Source of the DNA: Incurvaria masculella
Lineage: Eukaryota; Arthropoda; Insecta; Lepidoptera; Incurvariidae
Assembly (NCBI GenBank): GCA_946894095.1
Contig: OX335642.1
Span: 28,965,021 to 29,029,020 of the forward strand
Direction: 5' to 3'
DNA length: 64,000 bases
The first letter of the stretch is position 1. Each line of letters starts with the position of its first letter. Below, one piece after another: positions 25,385 to 37,600 of this stretch. Made by a program: the position numbers and the translations under genes. The notes below the pieces were generated by a model. That model was not told where the DNA came from. It saw nothing but the letters and a program-made list of their open reading frames with translations, and searched no databases.

Positions 25385-25660
25385 TTATTTATGACTCCGT
25401 TTTAGGCATAAGCTGAACGAAGGCCGATTTCCATGCTGCAGGTACACCAGTAGAATACGATTGGCGGTAAAGGTAGGTTAGGACACGATCTAATTGCTTC
25501 CACACCAGCGCAGAACATCTCAACTTTCTCTTTTCTCCTTTCGCCGCGGAATTGTATTTTCGGCAAAGACAATTCGCACTCGGGAATCGACGGTGGAATA
25601 GAGACGCCAACTCTAAAAGTAAAAGCAACTCGTTCATGCCCCAATCTTCTTTATCTTTCT
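25385..25660 (-). mobile_element. LINE reverse-transcriptase fragment
   Basis: Minus strand reads SYSTGVPAAWKSAFVQLMPK, the segment just before the first conserved block of Jockey/CR1-type reverse transcriptases. Adjacent to the 3' end of gene C. Confidence 0.6.
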
Positions 25661-27487
25661 TAGATAAGAGCATTTCGTCACGAATGTGAGCTTTGGTTAT
25701 AGAAATTCAAGTAAAGCGTAGGCGGTTGATATAAACGGGTCCCCACCCACATTTCCCACCCAGCCGTGCCAACGTATAGGATTCGATATAGAATTTTGAT
25801 GAAAGTGGTATTTGATGATTTAAATAAAAAACTCTGATTTCCGTTCGACACAACATATTTATGAGACATAAATAAGAAAATGTATAAAGAACTACAGATT
25901 CAGAGGCCTAGGGGATTTTCCAACCAAGGGTAAGTCCGAGGGCAGGCTGTGCAGATCCCCATCCAGTAGTCCAGCTGGAATAGGTAAAACAGTAAAAATG
26001 TTAGAAAAATTACTACAAAAAATATGTTCGTGACTTAGATCTTAAGCTCTTACTCTTTGGATAAACGTAGACGTGCATCACTCTCTTTCCATTCATGTTT
26101 GATAAGTGCATACATTATTGTATAACACGAATGCTTACAATGAAGGCAGCAGTTTGGTAATTTCAGGTTCTGGCACAATAGCTTGTTGACACACCGACGA
26201 ACACTCTGTACAATACCTGTGGTGGTTCATAAAGAGTTTCTTTAAAATGTAGTAGGCTTAAGTTGATTCGCAGAAGTTAGTACTTATTCCTTCTTTAAAG
26301 TACCTACCGTTTTGCGGCGCACCATAAGTAAAATGTTCCATATCTCATATATTAGCAACGTTGAAAGCGTGTTTTTGACAATGTTTTTATTTATTTAATA
26401 ATTTCTAGGCTACGAAGAAAAGTGTTTTTGTCTTAACTTCCAGGTCTTAAAAATTGTATACCATTACATTTGCAGGTAATTTCCAGTGACATCTTCATCA
26501 AAAGAGTTGCCTTGGGTGTCCTGACTTGTAGACATTGTGGATAAATATCTGAAATATTTGTTTACCATATAAACATCTTCATGTGAAATGAATTTAATTT
26601 AAAATAAACCAAAATTAAAGCGCAAGAGAAGCCAGCGGTGCCTAACTAGCTCAGTACTTGACCCAGTGCGCGTCATCGGATCTTTGCACCTGCTGTATTG
26701 TGCAGGTGATCCCTGTTATGAGGTCTTTTTTCGGTAGAGAAGACTTCACTGCCGATCAAGGCGGTTGCTATTATCTAGCGGTAGACTGTGCGATATTGCC
26801 AAGAAATTGGGAAGGAGTGCGATTTTGTTCAGGTCTTTCGTACAGAACACACCTGTGTTCTAACACCTGTGTTCTATTTTAATTTAGTACTTAATTTATA
26901 TTTTAAAAATGTAATCCAATGTCAGATCCAAACAGAAAATGGAATTACATTACTTTTGAATTCAGGATTTCAGGATTACAATATCTGATCCAGAGTCATC
27001 GAAACAACAGTGCACAGAGTGGTAGACTACATGGAAAGGCGAAAATAATGCTTTTCAAAATGTCACAACTTGTTCTTACACATTCAAGCAAGAGTCGACC
27101 ATAGCGCAAGGGAAGCCAGCTTCGTCAAACCAACTGATCATTGGCTTCACCCAGGGCCCGGGGATAGACGCGGTCGGACAAGGCGGTACGGGACACTCTT
27201 GTATGCTCTCGTAGTGCAGGGTGTATGGCCAGAGACCAGGGTCCACAAACGTATAAGTAGGCCAAGATGAGTCGTACAGCAAGTTGACGTCCGCCATCAC
27301 TTGGAAACTGGAGTTGCCTGTCATTTGGAGGTAGGGTATGCGAACTCCTAAAACAATTGAAAATTAAATTATTTAAATTTAAAATATAATATATTATATT
27401 ATTTAATATATAGGAAAATGGGGCAACAAGAAAGTATTTTTCAACACTTTTAATATAATTGAACTATCATTAAGGTCAATCCTTATT

Positions 27488-27760
27488 TTTAGGGTTTCAT
27501 ACCCAAAAGGTGCCAACGGAACCCTATTTCTAAGCCTCCGCTGTCCGACCGTCCGTCTGTCACAGGGCCGAATAAGTTAAAGCAAAGTTAGATTTAAAGT
27601 TAAAGAATAGCTGTAATTTTCACAGAGTGTGTATTTATTTTGCTGATATAACAACAAATAGGTAAAATTAAACAATTATAACAATTAATGGGGGGCTACA
27701 CAAAAAGGGTGATTATTTTTTTGTTAAATCTTGTACGATGGAAATTGGCCGGTTTTTATT
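27488..27760 (+). mobile_element. GGGTTCCG element (gene C intron 3)
   Basis: AGGGTTTCATACCCAAAAGG start, CCGTCCGTCTGTCACAGGGC, GGCCGGTTTTT end; decayed. Confidence 0.65.
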
Positions 27761-29261
27761 ATGTTTTCGTAAAATGTAATTCAATAAAGACAGTAAATAT
27801 TTAATTCCCAAATTCTAGATGTTGTCATCATTTACTTTTTTTTAACATTCTTAGATTTGGATAGTATTTGTAGTGCCTAAGTTCAAAAGTATGCACATGT
27901 TTATGAATCAAAAGTAACAACATCTACGAAAAGTCACCTTTGATGTCATCATATGGAATATTGGCGAAGTGTGCCAATTGCAACTTTTGATCTCCAATCT
28001 CTTGCATCATGACGTCATAGCTGGCTTCTTGCCAGTAGGACTGAGGCGTGCGGTGCGAGATGGAGTGCAGAGAGATCTCGAATCCCTGGTAAAAAAAAGG
28101 AAAATATGCAAACAAAGTTGAATCCATAATTAATAAACTTAACAAAATAACAAAATAAAAAAACGACCTCATTGACATCTGTGGGGTCAAATCAAATTTG
28201 TTTGACCCCCGGCACAGTCGCGGCCGGTAGAACACGAATACGCGAATTATAATATTTCATCGCCTAGCATAGTTGCGAGCTTATTTGGTCTTTCTTCTGC
28301 GATCTTCGTTTGTTCGTTCCTTGTTTCAAATATACTTCTGAATTGAACCCGGCAGTGCAATTACGAAGCAGAAAATTGGGTGTAGGTTGCTGTAATTACA
28401 GCAATATGACAGCTTTTGCGATTACGAAATCGATGCATTCACAAATGGTGCGGCACTCAGCGCTACCCGCAGCAATTTGGTCAACTCCATACATTTCGCG
28501 TCGAATAGGTATTAAGAAACGCCAAAGAACTGTCAAATCCCCGCTGCGTGAATGAACCCGCAGCTGTCAAAATTGATTCTGAAGTTGACCTATCTTGTCG
28601 ACACAGATTGGTCCGTGCTGGATGTAGGTGGATAAAAAACGGCTTCGTAATCGCCCTTTAGAAATGACGGGGGCGCACCTACACGTACCGCGGCACCATC
28701 CTAAAATTTTGCGTAATCGCACTGCCGGTTAGAGTCATCGTTGCCTTTTGTACCAACCTGATTGTACAGCTCGTTGACCATCTGGTAGTTGGTGTACTCG
28801 TGCTGCACGTAAAAGGTGACCTCAGCGACACAACCGTTGCGGTTCCTGCGGTCGTAGAACACGCGGCGGTACGTCTCGATGTTGAGAACGTTCACTCCAT
28901 CATCCATTGTTACTAGGACGAACTGGAATATGTGTATAGACATTTCAGTTTAAAGACTTTGTGCGAAATAACCAAAAGAAGAAACCCATGAACAGCGAAC
29001 AGTGCTACAGTGTTTACATTCATACGCTTCTCATGTCTTTTTTTTATCAAAATTGAAGTCAGGTAGTTTATAAATCTGGGTGGGAGATATGTATTCGATA
29101 TTCTAAAACATGTGAATAAAGGAAGGATGTATCATTGTTATTTTGTGAACAGCTTTAGTTTTTTGTGAGAGATTTAGTTCCGTTCGAAAAGCGCAGGTTC
29201 AAATCTCATGGATTGCACCCTTTTATTTCTTATATCATCCGAGAAAGAAATGTCTATTTTC

Positions 29262-29515
29262 GTTGAGAATGTGGGTCACTCCATGGTTCCGAACCTATAT
29301 AAAATACCAAGTACCCTAACCGACTTCCTGGGTGGTAGGGTACCCAAGATGGTACCATCGCATCGGATGAAAGACGATTGAAGCGACGATGAAAAATTGT
29401 CCCCGTAGTAACTAATTGTGTTGTGTATTTTGGGAATGTTGGTGTTAATATCATGTCAATAAGTGCTCCATTAGCCACGGAGATCGTCCACCTCCATGGG
29501 TGCTATCTATCCATG
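29262..29515 (+). mobile_element. SINE body fragment (gene C intron 1)
   Basis: CTCCATGGTTCCGAACC, GATGGTACCATCGCATCGGA, CCATGCCTAGTTCCAT; plus orientation. Confidence 0.6.
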
Positions 29516-29845
29516 CCTAGTTCCATTAAATGAACGTTTTGTTTGCTTCATCAAGAATTATTTTTTTCATCAAGACAATGACTGGCTAACGTGAAATTCA
29601 TCAGAATGTATTCACCAAATCTAAGTTTAAACCAGACTACGTAGACAATGCCTTTCCAAAAATAGACAACTGGTACTAACTTGAGGAGTGTCCCTGGCCG
29701 CCAGACCTCCAGGGATTTCAGTCGAAGAGCACCTGCACTCGGGCAGTTGGCAGGCTTCTTGGTCGCATGGCTCCGCCAAGAGCAACTCTTGGCCAGTCGA
29801 CGAAAGAGCCAGACACAAAGTCACAGCTGCTGTCCACAGCTTCAT

Positions 29846-29915
29846 GGTGACGGATTGCTTGCGCTTCGCATTGCCTGGCATTAGTATTTATATTTGCCAT
29901 TGATTAGTTATCAGA
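29846..29915 (-). promoter_or_regulatory. Promoter of gene C (GATA site + TATA box)
   Basis: AAATATAAATA at 29895-29885 and CTGATAAC with GATAA at 29912-29908. Nearly identical to the D promoter. Intact although the coding region is broken. Confidence 0.65.
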
Positions 29916-31385
29916 TATGAAACCAATCGTGAATGATTTAGTCCCTAATCGAAGGACCTAAGCATTGGCGCGTGCACAAAACCTTCGTGATTCTATGGTT
30001 CCGTTGCGAAAGAAAATACGGAAACCCTGCCACCAATACGTTTTCTTCTGTTTGACCGTTAACATATTTTTTTCCAGGAAAGTTCAAAGGTATCGAGGAC
30101 GCTGAAATCACATGAGTTTATACACATAATTACATTCCCTGAAATATTTTTAGACAGTTTTACACAGTCCAAACCACGAAGCAAGCTCGCATTCGTGACA
30201 ACATATCCAACTTCTTAATGAGCTAATTTGCTTTTCGGTATAAATGTACAATAATCGATTGTACCATAAGTTTCAAGTCTCGTAAACAATAAACAATATT
30301 TTCATTTTGATGATACCGATATAATCACGTTATCAGTGAACCGTCTTTCAAGGATACTATATATTTTTACTGTTTACGAAATAATATTCCTTCCCTCGAT
30401 TTTTTTTATTTTTTCTCGAAAAATATTAGGGTTATGAAAACATAGCAGTTATGAACACATATGTGGATAAACATATACTCTTGTGTATTCAAATAAATAA
30501 TTGTTGATACAGTAATCCAAACCGTGCGTTGTTTGTAAATAAATAAATAAGAAGTCGACCCTCCTCAGAATACTTCTAAGATCTGTATTTTCGAAAAAAT
30601 ACTATTTTCCGTATAGTCACAAGGATAGATGTAATCATAATATTAAATGCATGCTAATTTATCAACATTGCGCTTACTTGTATTACCATGTATGTTGATG
30701 TTTGGCTTGGTGATGGTTACTTTGATATTGTTTGATACAGTTTGACGGACCGGTTAGGTCTCAGCATCTGTTTATACCATAACCGCGGATTTTCGCTCCA
30801 GTAAATTAGAATGCATTTTCAATTATTCTAGCGGCTTAACGGAAACTTGTAAGTAAAAAAAAAATTGACTTAACATTCGTAAGGATATGAAAAATATCTC
30901 GTCTTAAAATTATATTGACGAGGGTCTGTCAACTAACAAATTGGATCCATGCTATGGTATGTATGTAGTCAGCGGACTTGATAACAGCGCCGTCTATAGT
31001 TTGGGTCATTCAACTTCATATCAACAGAGCAGAATATATAACTTAAATTCGCACAATATTTCATGTTCAAAATAGCTCAATAGCTCAACAGCCTCGCCAA
31101 GAGCAAACTTTAGTCTTTAACCGACTTCAAAAAAAGGAGGAGGTTATCAATTCGTCTGTATGTTTTTTTTTTTTTTTAGTTTCTAGTTTCTTTTTACACT
31201 CTAGAATTCGTTGATGACCCAACCGCTTGGGGCAGCACTAGCGATGCCCAGTAAATTAGCAAAACTTCTTATGTATTTACAATATACTATGTATTCTATG
31301 CTTGGATATATAGGGAAATATGTAAATTGAAATTACATTTGACATAAATCCGTAAACTTGATGGTTTACTAGATAAAAGCAGTTG

Positions 31386-31412
31386 GGTTAGGTTAGGTTA
31401 GGTTAGGTTAGG
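31386..31412. repeat. (GGTTA)n, telomere-type repeat
   Basis: Five GGTTA units (TTAGG is the insect telomere repeat) in intergenic DNA. Confidence 0.85.
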
Positions 31413-31899
31413 AGGGTAGGTAGGAACATAAACAAGAAAATATCGACTGTCCTGGTAATTTTATCATGCCGAGCGGAAATGATAATCAAATCTATTGAAA
31501 TGTAGTACAGTAAATCAGTGTTCGACTATGTTAATGGGCAGGAATACTGATTAATTTTCTTATCATTATGCTATCAGCAAAATATAACTGATAATGCATT
31601 CAATTATTGGAAAGATTCGATTTTAAATTTCAGCTGAAATTTTTGGCAGTATTGGATTTCCCCAATAATCCGTTATTGTCATATCCCCACAAGAGCGGAT
31701 AACTGGCTAGCTTGCATTTTTTATTTAGATGGATTGTAATATTGGTTAATTTGGTTATGTTTATGCCATTTTATAATGCTCTCCGGAAAAAATTGGAATC
31801 ATATCCAGTACGTATATCTCTGTTTTAATTAATTCACGTTTAAACACGTTACGTGTGTGTATATTTGCAAGTTTTACACTTTATCAAAACTTATCTTAT

Positions 31900-32100
31900 A
31901 CAATTATTTGACTTCCGATTCATAATTTTAGGCAACGATAAGGTCAAAGGAGTTAATCTTTTCGCCGATTTCAATTGAACACGTCAACAGCTGCCATGCA
32001 GGTGGCCTGATCGAAAATACCTCCGACCAATTATTGCACCATTTCTTTTTCTGAGTTGGGTATATAAAACAGTTAGCATTGATGACCAATTAAAACATCA
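31900..32100 (+). promoter_or_regulatory. Promoter-like segment without a gene
   Basis: ACGATAAGG at about 31933 and further GATA-type sites (TTATC at 31879-31895) precede GGGTATATAAAACAG at about 32058. Downstream, SINE-like sequence begins at 32098, where a start codon would be expected. Could be the remnant of a lost gut gene. Confidence 0.3.
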
Positions 32101-33419
32101 TGGTTTGGAATCCATGTATAATTGTACACTAGGTTCCCTTCCGCTAATACATTGAATAAAATCAGCGAATGTAACTGTGACAGATAATAGCAACCGTCTT
32201 GCACCGTTAAAAATAAAATAGGGCCAAATAAGTGAATTGGTTACTCTAACTGAGTGAAAACAGTTAACCCTCAACATCAATTGTTACTTTATCTTCTAAT
32301 TGTTTTTCAACTGTCTCCCATAACTGATTTTCTAACTTTGTGAAAATTGTTTCTAGCTTTTTCCACTCCTACTTATGTTTTATTTATTATGTGAAAAGAT
32401 ACTGTCCAAACGGTTAAAATGACTGTATCCCTAGAAACTGGACAGTTGCAGGCGTGTGCTAAATAACACCAAGATAAATTACCAGGTGGGTAAGCCGTGG
32501 GGATTAAATGCTTATAACTTGCGACCACACACGAAATTTATATGCTGATTGTATCTACGTATAGAATCTGTGGGCGAAGTTAGGTTTCGGATATTTTCCA
32601 TCTTCGACCACTTTCGATCTTGAGGCTGGCTGCAGTTCGGATTCCACGTAAATTCAGTTTTAGGGTCTCCTTACTTATGTACTAGGTGGTAGAGTTAATC
32701 CCACCTGGGTTGTTACATACCATTGCATTGAAGGAAATATGGTCGAAGCACATTTGCCGTCTTTTTTATCCATTTCAATGCAGCACTACCAGTGCAGGAA
32801 GGTTCTTTCGGCACATGATTTAAAATATCTTAGAAAATATCTACAAACGATTTTTCAAACGATATTTAAAATTAATTTTTTTTTCTAGGAAACTAAAAAT
32901 TTTTCGAATAAGTGAAATGAAAACTAATATTTCTGGTAAGCCTAGCGAACAACTTGTCCGATTTCTATGATGATTGTAACACGTATGGCTTGATCTTAAC
33001 TCATTTTAAGGGCTACTTGGCATCACGCTAAATTACCAGAGGCGTGACCAGTGGAATGAAATGCTTATAACTTGAGAAAAATAGCTTTCTTCTTGATTCT
33101 ACTCATAAAAGGTAGGCTACATGACCAGATAGATTCTACGTATGATATCTCTGGGCGTTCCGGTCCTCTTCCTTATTTACTAGGTTTGATCCCACCTAGG
33201 TTTGTACATACCATCTCATTGAAGGAAAAATTATTAAAGTGGCAATAAAAATTGTACGTATTTTACATACATTTCAATGTATCAGTGCCAGTGCAAAATG
33301 GCTTTTAAAAATTTTTTTAAATATATCGACCTTCCTTTCACTGATATAATAAATCAAAATGTTTGGATGTTTCTTTTCGCACTTCCAAACTATGCAGGAT
33401 CACCCGTGGGCTAATCAGA

Positions 33420-33640
33420 AAATTGTTCGCTCAACCTATTTTGATTGAATTTCGTATCTATCTACAGATACGTTGTCGTGGACCAGCTTTCTGTACCAGC
33501 CCTTCGGGCTACTTCTCATTCAGGAAATAATTCAGCCGGACATAAGTCCAAAACGACATTGACGAGAGCAGAGCTAGGTACCTCAGCTAGTATATAATAT
33601 ATTATATATACTAGCAGCCCATCCCGGCATTGCACGGGCA
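33420..33640 (-). mobile_element. Interspersed repeat ending in CTAGTATA
   Basis: Shares CAGGAAATAATTCAGCC and CGAGAGCAGAGCTAGGTACC with about 47275-47385 (CATGAAATAATTCAGCC, GAGCGGAGCCGGGTACC). Confidence 0.5.
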
Positions 33641-34650
33641 TAATATCATTTAAAAAAATATTATTTTGAACTATTTTTAGGCATGCTCCCGCCGCAAACG
33701 CTACGTCCCGCAATTTTTAAATCAGTAATAACTTCGAAAATATTCATTGAAATCATATGCTGTAAAGGGCAATATAGATCTATATTAAATCAACAATGTA
33801 TTTAAGGTATTTAATTGGATAAGGATTGGTTATTGGTTAAAATCGCTTCGAACATTAGCCATTATTTTTCGTAAAAAGTAAATGACAATCGCGGAGTTTT
33901 CTGTAGACCTTTTCAATGTGTACAATACTTAGTACATTATTTTGATAAATCTCGTAGGGTTCAGCCTGCGTTTGCAATGTAAGCGGAAAAAATATTTGTT
34001 TTTTCCGCTTTATATTGTTTTATACTATGTAGTGAATACGAGGGCTTTATACAACTGACATATGTAGGTTGTTAAGTTGACGACGGCTTTTACACTATTT
34101 CATACTTGAATACCAAGTATTTCTTTTTTAATCCATTTACATTGAGTTGCTGTTGCTTTTGTTCTTTGTCTTAAACTTTTCTACCAAATAATTGTTTGGA
34201 AGTAGCATTAAAATCTACGTGTATATTTCATTATTGTGGAAGGACACAATATATAAACCAGTGAAGTTTCTTTGCGGGTTCTTCTTCACTGAGTTGATCA
34301 AATCCGCTGATATATCAGTTTGTGACATAACTAGTGTACAATAACAAGTGTAATTTGACTACCAAAAGTTTAAACAAACAAAAAAATGCATCAATGAACC
34401 TACACATTTATTTAAGAGCGTATTTATCATTTCGTATTCAGAGATAGAGAGTCGTGGAAGAAATTGGATAAGGCCTTCATACATGAAGGGAGGGGTCCCC
34501 AATCAAGAGAATGACCAACCACACTAACAAGATAATGAAAAACGTTGATATGGAAATAAAAGGATTAATATTGTTATTTTATGTTATTTGTTAGATTCAT
34601 AGACCTATAGATATAAATAATGAACTCTGATTTACGTTCGACAAAACATA

Positions 34651-34656
34651 TTTATT
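34651..34656 (-). terminator. Polyadenylation signal of gene D
   Basis: AATAAA on the minus strand, 37 nt after the stop codon at 34693. The homologous site in C is CATAAA. Confidence 0.6.
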
Positions 34657-34692
34657 ACAAATTAATAAGCAATTTTATTAATAACTACAGAT

Positions 34693-37600
34693 TCACAGGC
34701 CGAGGGGATTCCCCAACCAAGGGTAAGTCCGAGGGCAGGCAGTGCAGATCCCCATCCAGTAGTCCAGCTGGAAAGAAACAGTAAACATGTTAAAATAATA
34801 TCAGTAAATTAACATAAGCGAAGGCGGAGTTTCAATTGCTCACGCATCAGTTGCTGAGAACCTGAGAGCGGAAAACAAGCTACAAGTGACGTGTAACGGG
34901 ACCTTATAGCCGCGGCGGGCGTCCGTCCGGGGGAGCATGGCTGTCAAAGTTCAGCGTTTGGTGAGTGACACATCTGTTGAGGTGCTAACGACAAAGCACC
35001 GCTCTTCTACCTTGTTATCTATTCTGAGCTGAGGACCCTGGGATCGAATAGTCGGTGGCAAAATGGGACCATAATTTATGTCTTATTTAAAATTTTCATT
35101 ATGAACTTACTCCGTTGTGCTCGGAGTGTAGCGGCCCGCAGTTGGTGGGGGCGCAAGCACGTGGGGTAGGGGTGGTGCAGCGGCCGACGTCTGATGTCTC
35201 GTATTCGGACAGCGGCACAGGGTTCCTCGTCCACTCGATCACCTTGTGAGCTTGGACCTGCCACAGAAATTCATTAGAGAAACTCTGACCAATCATGTCG
35301 ATCCATCGATGTGGCTGAATTGTTGCCACCAAGTACAAAAAAGAAGAATGAGTTAACAGCGCAATGAAGTCCGCCAATTACGCAAATAGCTTTGATGGCG
35401 GTTCGTAACGATATGTTTGTTCCAATACTTATGTTTAGGCACAAACATATCGTTAAAATATAAAGTCTTTTGCAGAAATATTAATTAACTCCATCCTGGA
35501 ATAAAAAATCTGCAGACACTTTTTTTACTTTTGTTTTATGTCCTCCATGGTTCATGAAGTGTCATTTTCCGATTGAGTAAGATAATTTGCGGATTATCTT
35601 GAGAACTAAAAGTACCGCTTTGTATTAGGTATGTAAAATAGTACTATTACTAGTACCACTTTTACTCGAATAATCTTAATTTTTTTCGTCTTTGTTAAGT
35701 CGTAGCTTCCAAGTAATGGAAATTTTATTAAAATATATTCCATTATCATTTCATTTATTTAAACGTTTGGTAGTTACACTACTAGACTGATAGATCCACG
35801 GATTCAATCAACTCAGTAAAGAAGGAACCGCAAAGAAACGTCACTGGTTTAGATAAGTGCGATTTGTTGAATTATCCAAAGCCTTTTTTATTTTACTTGT
35901 GTATGGCAAATTCCAATATCATTCCCATATAATTGCAGAATAAAATTACGCTGTTACGAGGTATGTTGGTTATTTTTTCTGTTTTTCTATCGTTTGAATA
36001 TCCTCGTTTGTGCCATCAAATTCAGGGCCAATTGTTTGAGGTGTGTTAACTTATGAAACTTGTGGGCTTATATCTGAAATATTTAAAAGCTTACCATATA
36101 AACGTCTTCAATATTGTTGATCATGTCAAGGAAGCGGACTAGAGCCCTCTCTACGGCTGGGTAGATGGAGAGGAACCACTCATGCGAGTAGAAGCCGAAA
36201 GGTGCACGGTTGCCGAGGTAGTGCCTCTCGAAGTTCCTGACGATGAACTGGAACCAGGCTTCCTCGTCTTGGTAGTTTGGTCTGAAGACAAAATAAAAGA
36301 TTAGCCAGCGCTAACGATTTTAAGTTGAAGCAAAATCACACAGGTCCGCAAAAAGAAAGCTAGTATTGCCAAACTGATTTGACCTAGGCTATACTCGTCA
36401 TCGGGTCTTCTGCAACTGCTGTTTTGTCCAGGTGATCACTGTGAGATTGTTCTATAGAAGAAGACTGAACTGCCGATCATTGGTGGCAGCTATAAGTGGG
36501 CGGTGGTCTAGGCATTATATTGCCGAGGACTTCTGGCGAGATGAGAAATATAATCTTTACATTTGCATTCAAATGTTCTGTTAAGTTAATGTTTAATACT
36601 TGTTGGTTTAAACAACTTGAAGCTTTTGTGGATGTTTTGAGTGCACAAACTGTTGTACAAATATAAACATGGAAAATTTAAATTAACTCTTATTGATAAA
36701 CCTGTACTTACACATTCAAACAAGCGTCGACCATTGCGCAAGGGAAGCCAGCATCGTCGATCCAACTGATCATGGGTTTGACCCAGGGTCCGGGGATAGA
36801 GGCGGTCGGACAAGGCGGTACGGGGCACTCCTGCGTGCTCTCGTAATGCAGGGTGTACGGCCAGAGACCGGGGTCCAGGAAGGTGAAAGTGCTCCATGAT
36901 GAGTCGTACAGCAGGTTGACGTCCGCCATCACTTGGAAACTGGAGTTGCCGGTCATTTGGAGATAGGGTATGCGAACTCCTGAAACAATTAAATTTAACA
37001 AAAGAAAGTTAAAATTAAACCATTAGGTAATTTCCTTTTTTTTATTTACAATTTTTTTTACAGAAAGAGACATCCAAAATATACACGTCCGGTTAAAATT
37101 AAAATTCTAAATATTAACACATACCTAAAATTCCTATAATCCTACCTTAATTTATTATATCTATAATCTTAGATATTTTCATCGTTTACAATTAAATTTT
37201 CTTCCTAGGTTTATTTCATAGATTGTGACCGAGTTTAGGACATTTTCCGGAATCCAAAGGAATAACATCTATGAACGCTTACCTTTGATGTCATCGTATG
37301 GAATATTGGCGAAGTGTGCCATTTGCAACTTCTGATCCCCAATCTCTTGCATCATGACGTCATAGCTGGCTTCTTGCCAGTAGGACTGAGGCGTGCGGTG
37401 AGAGATGGAGTGTAGAGAGATCTCGAAACCCTGGTCATAAAACGCAAAAATGTAAGCTGATCAGTAAAACTATGTACATACAATCGGCAAAATAATCCCA
37501 TGTCATCCTAATTGACTATACTTGTTATCAGACTCACTCAGTTTGAGTTCGATAGTATATGATAATCGGGCTGAAAAAAACCCAAGTGCTATCGAGTTCT

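Larger units (their letters stand above)
22603..25899. other. B-C intergenic region
   Basis: Holds the gene B promoter, a SINE body fragment (about 23060-23180, +), LINE debris, a minus GGGTTCCG element (23525-23730) and another LINE fragment next to gene C. No additional gene seen. Confidence 0.6.
25900..29845 (-). pseudogene. CDA: Chitin deacetylase-like gene C, missing exons 5 and 6
   Basis: Recognisable exons: 29845-29681, 28922-28758, 28085-27938, 27347-27080 (exons 1-4) and 25974-25900 (exon 7), each the same length as in D and open. Between exons 4 and 7 only 16 nt of exon 5 remain (26581-26566, the EDVYM end with its GT donor) and nothing resembles exon 6. Exon 4 ends in phase 2 and exon 7 starts in phase 0, so joining them shifts the frame. 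The protein would lose motif 5 (the HEW segment) and about 112 residues. Seen in the rest: signal peptide, TMDDG, HSISH, RIPY, YDSSW. The D polyadenylation signal AATAAA reads CATAAA here (25863-25858). The promoter is still intact, so a truncated secreted product ending just after exon 4 is possible. Most likely a recent pseudogene; an assembly deletion is the alternative. Closest paralogue is D. Confidence 0.85.
29846..34692. other. C-D intergenic region, old repeats
   Basis: After the gene C promoter the stretch holds a partial ACCGACTTCAAA element (31119-31175), a TTAGG run (31386-31412), a plus-strand promoter-like segment (31900-32100), decayed SINE bodies (about 32620-32790 and 33190-33290) and an interspersed repeat (33420-33640). 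No gene seen. Confidence 0.55.

Noticed and set aside
26658..26882. Frame in the gap of gene C that might have been a replacement exon
   Set aside because: It aligns with intron 4 of gene D (about 36390-36540), so it is intronic.
29681..29903. Plus-strand frames opposite exon 1 of gene C (and the same at 39114-39390 for D)
   Set aside because: Mirror frames of a conserved exon; they recur only because the sense strand is conserved.
31386..31412. Telomere or chromosome end
   Set aside because: Only five TTAGG units with ordinary sequence on both sides; an internal repeat.
36693..36899. Plus-strand frame opposite exon 4 of D, also opposite exon 4 of A, C and E
   Set aside because: Antisense shadow of the deacetylase exon; no start context or splice support.
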